A stretch of 9,362 nt of DNA, taken from contig SKVE01000184.1 of assembly GCA_007129635.1 (NCBI GenBank), positions 1-9,362 of the forward strand, written 5' to 3'. Numbering within the stretch: position 1 is the first letter of the stretch; every line of letters begins with the position of its first letter. The notes beneath the pieces were generated by a model. The model was not told the origin of the DNA. It made no database searches and saw only the letters and a program-made list of their open reading frames with translations. Source of the stretch: Planctomycetaceae bacterium (GTDB lineage: Bacteria; Planctomycetota; Planctomycetia; Pirellulales; Pirellulaceae). Positions 1 to 4,707 of the stretch are shown here, in pieces. Both the position numbers and the translations under genes were made by a program.

Positions 1-27
1 AGCCGCAGTCATCGGGTGACCACGGCT
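1..27. terminator. Hairpin next to the tRNA fragment, possible old tRNA terminator
   Basis: Bases 1-5 (AGCCG) pair with 23-27 (CGGCT), and 8-11 (GTCA) pair with 17-20 (TGAC) around a TCGGG loop, with a 2x2 internal loop between the stems. In minus-strand sense the hairpin follows the tRNA 3' end by about 10 nt, on the presumed chromosomal side of the attachment site. It could be the terminator of the original tRNA-Gly gene. The window ends before a T-run could be seen, so the function is only inferred. Confidence 0.3.
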
Positions 28-28
28 G

Positions 29-265
29 TCAAAAGGAGCGGGCGAAGGGACTCGAACCCTCGACATCCAGCTTGGGAAGCGGCAGATTGCGAGATCTAAG
101 TGATGCAAACAAAGGACTTACGTCATCGGACCCGGCCGCTTGCACCGCTGCTTGCACCAGTGGCTCGGAAAATGCGAACGAGGGACCGGTTGACGGGGGA
201 TCGGAGACGCAGGACGGTAGCGGCGAGCAGTTGAGCGGGACGCTGTCCTCCGCGTCCAGCCGTTG
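29..265 (-). pseudogene. Possible remnant of an integrase C-terminal tail running into the att site
   Basis: The minus-strand frame ending with TGA at 31-29 reads through the tRNA fragment and ends in LDVEGSSPFARSF. Tails of the type 'EGSSPFxRS' are what a tRNA 3' half encodes when the C-terminus of an integrase overlaps the attachment core. The preceding 60 or so residues are rich in Ser, Pro and Ala, as in a variable C-terminal extension. No integrase catalytic motifs (R, HxxR, Y) lie upstream, because from about 263 the plus strand carries other genes. So this is at best a stub of a deleted integrase, and it could be a chance open frame in GC-rich DNA. Confidence 0.25.
37..80 (-). tRNA. 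3' half of a tRNA-Gly(CCC) gene; putative attachment-site scar
   Basis: Read on the minus strand, this stretch gives the last two bases of the 5' anticodon stem, loop TTCCCAA with anticodon CCC (74-76), stem GCTGG, a 5-nt variable region, and T stem GAGGG/CCCTT around loop TTCGAGT. The acceptor strand CGCCCGC and discriminator T follow. The flanking bases read CCT, so CCA is not encoded. It closely resembles bacterial tRNA-Gly(CCC). The sequence upstream of 80 has no acceptor GCGGGCG, no D arm and no proper 5' anticodon stem, so the gene is not complete. Tyrosine recombinases use the anticodon and T-arm half as crossover site, which leaves such a displaced fragment at the end of the island far from the intact tRNA. 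Not expected to make a functional tRNA. Confidence 0.85.
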
Positions 266-400
266 AACCACTTTGGCACGCCGCTGGAAATCGTTAAACT
301 GTTCGGAGATCGCGACAAGTTTCTGGAAGCCGTCCGGGGCCTGAAAGCAGGTTTGTCCGAAGCGGCTGCGCGACAACGCTGGGGGGAGCCCACACGGTGA
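263..400 (+). CDS. Small hypothetical protein, about 45 aa, start uncertain
   Basis: An open frame begins after a TAG at 218-220; TTG 263 is the best start, though without a clear ribosome binding site. The product contains a compact helical stretch (PLEIVKLFGDRDKFLEAV) and an Ala-rich segment ending RWGEPTR that could be part of a helix-turn-helix. That last point is only an impression. The TGA at 398-400 overlaps the GTG start of the next gene (GTGA), a typical translational-coupling arrangement, and this is the main reason to regard the frame as real. It may be the 3' end of a longer gene cut when the island edge was rearranged. The frame upstream of 263 reads less like protein. Function unknown. 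Confidence 0.4.
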   Translation: MNHFGTPLEIVKLFGDRDKFLEAVRGLKAGLSEAAARQRWGEPTR

Positions 401-906
401 GATTGAGATTGACCGCACTGCCCGAGATGCACCCGTGCCTGCTGTGGAATGACATCCTGGCCGCTGCGACAGCCGTCCTGGAACAAGACGCGGCGAGTCG
501 TTCGTATCCCGTGTTTCTCCAGATTCACGAAATTCCGGGCTACGGAAGCGGCGAAGTACGTCTGGAGATCGTCCCCGCCGGAGTGTCGCGCAGCGATGTG
601 GCCAAAGTGCGACATACCTACGAGAGTCATCGACTGGTCGAACTGGCGGCGATTGCCGTCGCCGGACTTGCGCTATTCTGCGCCGGCGGCCACCAGATCC
701 GAGACGTTTCACTGCGAGGCACATCGGCGGACTACCTGATCGACGACCAGCGGCACTTGTTGGAGGTCGCCGGACGTTCTCGGAAGAACGACTTTTCGGC
801 AGCTTGGAACGAACGCTGGCGGCGGCTGGCAGAAGGTTCCACTGGGTTCTATGTTTCGGTCACCGAGTTTGAAACGCCCGCCAGCCGGCTGGGCTTTGGC
901 GCATAG
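397..906 (+). CDS. Hypothetical protein (169 aa), possible degenerate nuclease-like core
   Basis: GTG 397 is favoured as start because a strong purine-rich site (GGGGGGAG, 381-388) lies 8 nt upstream and the codon overlaps the stop of the preceding small ORF. ATG 426 is an alternative. There is no signal peptide. A hydrophobic alanine-rich stretch (about residues 82-96) is too short and mixed to be a confident membrane segment. The C-terminal half has SADYLID (110-116) followed by a strand LLEVAGRSRK (121-130). The spacing of D112 and E123 recalls a PD-(D/E)xK core, but the expected lysine two residues after the glutamate is alanine. I do not recognise the family. It is followed after 25 nt by the TPR-like gene and is probably in one operon with it. 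Confidence 0.75.
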   Translation: MRLRLTALPEMHPCLLWNDILAAATAVLEQDAASRSYPVFLQIHEIPGYGSGEVRLEIVPAGVSRSDVAKVRHTYESHRLVELAAIAVAGLALFCAGGHQIRDVSLRGTSADYLIDDQRHLLEVAGRSRKNDFSAAWNERWRRLAEGSTGFYVSVTEFETPASRLGFGA

Positions 907-931
907 CACGTACAACACGGAGGGAATTACG

Positions 932-1270
932 ATGAGTTCCGTTCAAACGCCGGTCAGCGACATGCTGGTTACGGTCAAGTCGCGCGAGGTACAGCGGGGA
1001 ATGCTGGCCGAAATGGGCAATCGGCAGACGGAAGCCCGCACGCATTTCCTTGCTGCGGCGCATTTGGAGCTGGTCCTGGCAGACGATTACCAGCGGGCGG
1101 GGGACACCGACTTGGCGCGGCGAGGCCGCATCAGCGCGGCGTCCTGTTTCTGGCGTGCCGGAGATCCCGACCGGGCGCGAACCATGTTCGACGACTTGAT
1201 CCAAGAATCCCCCGACCAGGTCGACGAAATTCGCGAAATTCTCGAAGAACTCGAACAGCACAAACGATGA
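932..1270 (+). CDS. Small TPR-like helical repeat protein (112 aa)
   Basis: ATG 932 is chosen over upstream starts because GGAGGG (919-924) sits 7 nt before it and the previous gene ends at 906. The protein is all helical in appearance. Residues about 30-105 form helix pairs with TPR-like small/large residue spacing (HFLAAAHLELVLADDYQRAG, then ARRGRISAASCFWRAGDPDR, then a third pair ending in acidic residues). Proteins like this normally act as small scaffolds or partners rather than enzymes, so it probably binds another protein, perhaps the 169-aa product encoded just upstream. It ends 54 bp before the hsdM remnant, with the CAACTGA repeat between. A specific function cannot be named. Confidence 0.8.
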   Translation: MSSVQTPVSDMLVTVKSREVQRGMLAEMGNRQTEARTHFLAAAHLELVLADDYQRAGDTDLARRGRISAASCFWRAGDPDRARTMFDDLIQESPDQVDEIREILEELEQHKR

Positions 1271-1292
1271 ACCCAACCCCTCGCCCCGCCAC

Positions 1293-1320
1293 CAACTGAC
1301 AACTGACAACTGACAACTGA
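1293..1320 (+). repeat. Heptanucleotide tandem repeat, four CAACTGA units
   Basis: Four perfect CAACTGA copies lie at 1293-1299, 1300-1306, 1307-1313 and 1314-1320. Since the unit is 7 nt and contains TGA, the array puts a stop in all three plus-strand frames. It ends 4 nt before the ATG at 1325 and contributes to its only purine-rich site (GAGGGA, 1319-1324), which is closer to the start than an efficient Shine-Dalgarno sequence. It lies where the missing 5' part of hsdM should be. Confidence 0.9.
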
Positions 1321-1324
1321 GGGA

Positions 1325-2371
1325 ATGACGGGCGACAGACTGCTGGAGTTCTGCAACAACGAACTGTTCCCCCAACTCAAGGAACTGTCGTTGGGCGGCA
1401 ACGGCCGGTCGCGGGGCTTCGTCGTCCGCAGCGTGTTCGAGGACGCCTACCAGTACATGAAATCCGGCACGTTGCTGCGGCAGGTGATCAACAAGTTGAA
1501 CGAGGCCATCGACTTCAACGACTCGCAGAACCGCCACCTGCTGGGCGACATGTACGAGCAGATCCTGAAGGATTTGCAGTCGGCCGGGAACGCCGGCGAG
1601 TACTACACGCCGCGGGCGGTGACCCAGTTCATGGTCGAAATGGTCGATCCGCAGTTGGGCGAGACGGTCCTTGATCCGGCGTGCGGCACGGGCGGGTTCT
1701 TGACCTGCGCGATCGAGCACATCCGCCGGCACTACGTCAAAACGCCCGACGACGAGCAGACCATGCAAGCGTCGGTGCGAGGCGTCGAAAAGAAGCCGCT
1801 GCCGCATCTGTTGTGTACCACCAACATGCTGCGGCACGGGATCGACATCCCCTCCAACATCCGGCACGACAACACGTTGGCCCGGCCGCTACGCGACTAT
1901 GGCCCCAAGGACCGGGTGGACGTGATTTTGACCAACCCGCCGTTCGGCGGCATGGAAGAGGACGGCATCGAGTCCAATTTCCCTAAGATGTACCAGACGC
2001 GGGAGACGGCCGACCTGTTCCTGTTGCTGATCATGCACGTCCTGAAGCCCGGCGGGCGAGCGGCCATCGTGCTGCCGGACGGCACGATGTTCGGCGAAGG
2101 CGTCAAGACGCGAATCAAGGAGCGGCTGCTGGACGAGTGCAATCTGCACACCGTGGTACGGCTGCCCAACGGGGTGTTCGCGCCCGACACGGGCATCAAG
2201 ACCAACCTGCTGTTCTTTACCAAGGGGGAGCGGACCAAGCACGTCTGGTACTACGAGCACCCGTATCCGGCCGGGGTCAAGTCGTACAACAAGACCAAGC
2301 CGATCCGCATCGAGGAATTCGCGGCGGAGAAGAAGTGGTGGAAGCGGCGGAAGGAGAACGAGCAGGCTTGA
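1325..2371 (+). CDS. hsdM: Type I restriction-modification DNA methyltransferase subunit HsdM, N-truncated and prematurely stopped
   Basis: HsdM transfers a methyl group from S-adenosylmethionine to adenine N6 within the HsdM2HsdS complex. Visible motifs are SAM-binding LDPACGTGGFL (about residues 116-126), catalytic NPPF (204-207), the signature SAGNAGEYYTPRAV (86-99), and the later conserved RLPNGVFAP and GIKTNLLFF stretches. The frame opens at MTGDRLLEF, which in full-length relatives lies roughly 70-80 residues into the protein, so the N-terminal helical region is missing. It ends at TGA 2369-2371 after KENEQA, where relatives read a Trp and continue in the same frame (2375-2581). The gene is therefore damaged at both ends. 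The catalytic core is intact, but assembly with HsdS and methylation are doubtful. No upstream frame supplies the missing part, because the TPR-like gene occupies that DNA. Confidence 0.93.
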   Translation: MTGDRLLEFCNNELFPQLKELSLGGNGRSRGFVVRSVFEDAYQYMKSGTLLRQVINKLNEAIDFNDSQNRHLLGDMYEQILKDLQSAGNAGEYYTPRAVTQFMVEMVDPQLGETVLDPACGTGGFLTCAIEHIRRHYVKTPDDEQTMQASVRGVEKKPLPHLLCTTNMLRHGIDIPSNIRHDNTLARPLRDYGPKDRVDVILTNPPFGGMEEDGIESNFPKMYQTRETADLFLLLIMHVLKPGGRAAIVLPDGTMFGEGVKTRIKERLLDECNLHTVVRLPNGVFAPDTGIKTNLLFFTKGERTKHVWYYEHPYPAGVKSYNKTKPIRIEEFAAEKKWWKRRKENEQA

Positions 2372-2374
2372 AAG

Positions 2375-2581
2375 GTGCCCGTCGATCAGATCAAGGCGCG
2401 CGGCTACAACTTGGACATCAAGAACCCGCACGACGCCCGCGATGCCCACGGCGATCCGGAGGAATTGCTGCTGGAGTATCGGGGATTGCTGGGAGAAATC
2501 CAGCAGACACGCGACGCGCTGAAGCGGGAACTGGCCGAAGCGTTGGGGGGCTCACGCGAAGGCGCTAAGGCGCGAAGATGA
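2375..2581 (+). pseudogene. hsdM: C-terminal fragment of hsdM after an in-frame nonsense codon
   Basis: Same frame as the HsdM core, separated only by TGA 2369-2371 and one AAG codon. Joined across a Trp, the sequence reads ENEQA-W-KVPVDQIKARGYNLDIKNPH, the expected HsdM C-terminal continuation. It then runs through the helical HGDPEELLLEYRGLLGEIQQT segment that contacts HsdS. It could be translated on its own from GTG 2375, but no ribosome binding site is visible beyond what coupling might give, and a separate 68-aa protein is not known for this family. Its stop (2579-2581) overlaps an ATG at 2578, the possible extended start of hsdS. Confidence 0.88.
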
Positions 2582-2619
2582 ATGGGTCTGGCCGACTTGG
2601 GCCTGATAGGAAAACTAAC

Positions 2620-3846
2620 ATGGAGACTACGACGTTTTTCGACAACTTTGAATGTTTGGTAGAAGCTCCTGGCGGCGTTGCGAAACTGCGCGAACTCATC
2701 CTGCAAATGGCCGTAAGCGGCAAGCTGGTGCCGCAGGATCCGAGCGACGAGCCAGCGGCTGTGTTGCTCGGTCGAATCGATGCCGCGAAGAAATCGCTTG
2801 AACGAGGGTCGCGCGTTACCAAGGATGCGGTCGTTACGGAAATTCAGGCGAGTGAGCTTCCCTGCCGAGTGCCCCCAAATTGGGTTTGGACCCGATTAAG
2901 ACGGGTCGGCATCGTCTCGCCTCGAAACGAAGCACTCGACGACACGGAAGCGTCGTTCGTTCCGATGGCCTTGATTTCGGCGACCTACGCCGAGCCGATA
3001 CAGATGGAAACTCGACCTTGGAAAGAGATCAGGCAAGGATTCACCCATTTCGCCGAGGGTGATGTCGTCATGGCAAAAATCACCCCGTGCTTCCAAAACG
3101 GGAAATCAGCGGTTGTGCGCGGTTTGCGCAACGACATTGGGGCGGGAACGACTGAACTCCACGTGTTCCGACCAGTGGCGGATACGATGTGTCCGGAATA
3201 CGTTCTGATCTACCTGAAGTCTCCGCGTTTCCTGGCAGATGGCGTTGGTCGGATGACGGGTTCCGCGGGCCAGAAACGAGTTCCCACGGAGTATTTCGCG
3301 AACAATCCGTTTCCGCTTCCCCCCCTCGACGAACAACGCCGCATCGTGGCGAAGGTGGACGAGTTGATGAGGTTGTGCGACGAGTTGGAGGGGCGGGTCG
3401 AGCGGCAGCGGGAGGCGCGCGAGCGGCTGTCGGCGGCGGCGGCGCTGGATCGGCTGGTGACGGCCCCCGACCCGGCCGAGTTCGCCACGTGCTGGCAGCG
3501 GATCTGCGACCACTTCGACCTGCTGTACGACGCCCCCGAAACCCTCGCCCAACTCCGACAAACCATCCTCCAACTGGCGGTCCAGGGCAGACTCGTTCCG
3601 CAAGACCCGAGCGACGAACCAGCGACCGTCCTACGAGAACAGATTCGAGAACAACGGTTCCGACTCGTCGGCCAGGACGGTGGAAACGATTGTGCGGTGC
3701 TTTCTGAATTGCCTGGAGGCCAAACGCCCTTTCCGCTCCGCGAAATTGGCTTTGGGTGCGACTGGGAGAACTCGGCGTCTTTCTTGGGGGCGGAACACCT
3801 TCGAAGCAACGGTCCGACTACTGGGAAGGCGACATTCCTTGGGTGA
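2620..3846 (+). CDS. hsdS: Type I restriction-modification specificity subunit HsdS, 5' part (TRD1), frameshifted
   Basis: HsdS recognises the bipartite DNA target and holds two HsdM subunits. ATG 2620 is preferred: it has AGGA upstream and gives the family-like beginning METTTFFDNFE. ATG 2578, overlapping the hsdM stop, would add 14 residues. Order: conserved element VAKLRELILQMAVSGKLVPQ (about residues 21-40), first target-recognition domain from PPNWVWTRLR (about 87-230), central helical region starting LPPLDEQRRIVAKVDELM, then a second copy of the conserved element (LAQLRQTILQLAVQGRLVPQ, from about 309). From about 3739 the frame is wrong: the last 35 or so residues are out of frame and stop at 3844-3846, while the true continuation lies one frame back. 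Half-HsdS proteins with one TRD and the central helices can work as dimers, so activity is not excluded. Confidence 0.9.
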   Translation: METTTFFDNFECLVEAPGGVAKLRELILQMAVSGKLVPQDPSDEPAAVLLGRIDAAKKSLERGSRVTKDAVVTEIQASELPCRVPPNWVWTRLRRVGIVSPRNEALDDTEASFVPMALISATYAEPIQMETRPWKEIRQGFTHFAEGDVVMAKITPCFQNGKSAVVRGLRNDIGAGTTELHVFRPVADTMCPEYVLIYLKSPRFLADGVGRMTGSAGQKRVPTEYFANNPFPLPPLDEQRRIVAKVDELMRLCDELEGRVERQREARERLSAAAALDRLVTAPDPAEFATCWQRICDHFDLLYDAPETLAQLRQTILQLAVQGRLVPQDPSDEPATVLREQIREQRFRLVGQDGGNDCAVLSELPGGQTPFPLREIGFGCDWENSASFLGAEHLRSNGPTTGKATFLG

Positions 3847-4364
3847 GCCCGAAGGACATGAAGCGACCCTACATTGCCGATGCCCTCGATCACATTTCAC
3901 CTACTGCCCTTGATGACTCGTCCGCAAAGATCATCCCCCCGGGATCGCTGCTCATGGTTGTTCGTGGAATGATCCTCGCACATTCCTTTCCCGTGGCGCT
4001 GGCGATGCGAGAAGTGACCATCAACCAAGACATGAAAGCACTCAGGCTTGCGGTTCCCGATGTGCGTGAGTACCTGTTGCGGTGTTGTGCCGCGGTGAAG
4101 GGACGCATGCTTCAGAACGTCGCGCGTTCCTCCCACGGGACTTGTCGGCTGCCCACCGAAGCCGTCGCAAGCTTTCCGATACCGCTGCCTCCTCTCGCCG
4201 AGCAGCACCGCATCGTCGCCAAGGTGGACCACCTGATGTCCCTCTACGATGCCTTGGAGGCCAAGTTGCAGCAATCGCAGGCCGATGGCGACCGGCTGTT
4301 GGCGGCGGCCGTGCATCACTTGCTGTACCAATCCTCGGTCGAGACTGAGGCTTGTCCGGCTTGA
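3741..4364 (+). pseudogene. hsdS: HsdS 3' part (TRD2 and distal helices), separated by a frameshift
   Basis: The frame continuing the second target-recognition domain reads PRNWLWVRLGELG from about 3738, matching the usual TRD entry 'P.xW.WvrLgelg'. It proceeds through GGGTPSKQRSDYWEGDIPWV, then LPPLAEQHRIVAKVDHLMSL and a distal helix, ending with TGA at 4362-4364. The upstream in-frame stop is TGA 3705-3707. The first usable start, GTG 3756, falls inside the domain and has no ribosome binding site, so it is unlikely to be an independent gene. The in-frame parts join if one base is restored near 3739 (CTC-C?G-CGA). Together the two parts would give a normal HsdS of about 580 residues. Confidence 0.88.
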
Positions 4365-4707
4365 TGTGGCGACGTGTTCAACATGCGCCCTGAGCGTGCT
4401 GGACAACCGCCTGGCTGCTGTTCCTCGGGTCATCGTTCGACGCCGGCTGTCGAGTCGCCAGCGTGTTGAAGGTGAAAAGATCCGCACTACAGACGGACAC
4501 CGTTCTGGCCCGGCTACGGCGGGAGTGCGAGGGGGAACTTGAGGGCGTTCGGAATGGATGACGGGTGCAACAGGTCAGCCGGACGGGTGATTGGCGTCAG
4601 GGTGGGTTGCGCGGGGCTGGAGAAGTTGCCAACATTGCCGCTGTCCACGCTCGAATCGAAGACGGCCCGTTCATCTTACGCGGTTTCAGCAGCTCAGTCT
4701 CGCTTCA
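4365..4707. other. Convergent spacer between hsdS and the Roco gene
   Basis: Both flanking genes end here. I find no convincing hairpin with a T-run in either direction, no tRNA and no repeat. One plus frame (4394-4561) is open for 55 codons and reads smoothly (LLFLGSSFDAGCRVASVL, later LARLRRECEGELEGVRNG), but lacks an ATG and a ribosome binding site. It may be a stub of a lost gene. Minus-strand frames continue a short distance past the Roco stop without recognisable similarity. Confidence 0.45.

Noticed and set aside
37..115. Complete tRNA-Gly gene
   Set aside because: No acceptor 5' strand or D arm is found upstream of the anticodon loop, and the anticodon stem mismatches beyond its two loop-proximal pairs.
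29..724. Minus-strand 231-codon frame as a single gene
   Set aside because: Its upper two thirds are antisense to the 169-aa gene and have no protein-like character. Only the tail near the tRNA fragment was kept, as a possible integrase remnant.
1293..1320. CRISPR or regulatory iteron array
   Set aside because: Only four 7-nt units with no spacers, palindrome or associated protein; better described as a simple heptanucleotide tandem repeat.
860..1867. Long minus-strand open frame (335 codons)
   Set aside because: Antisense to the TPR-like gene and hsdM, whose plus-strand frames carry clear family motifs; its sequence is Arg/Val/Gln-rich, as expected of a GC-rich shadow.
2369..2371. TGA recoded as Trp or selenocysteine
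   Set aside because: TGA ends several other genes here, no selenocysteine element is evident, HsdM uses no selenocysteine, and other genes nearby are also damaged.
3730..3745. Programmed ribosomal frameshift in hsdS
   Set aside because: No slippery heptamer or following pseudoknot is visible at the junction, so a simple one-base deletion is the better explanation.
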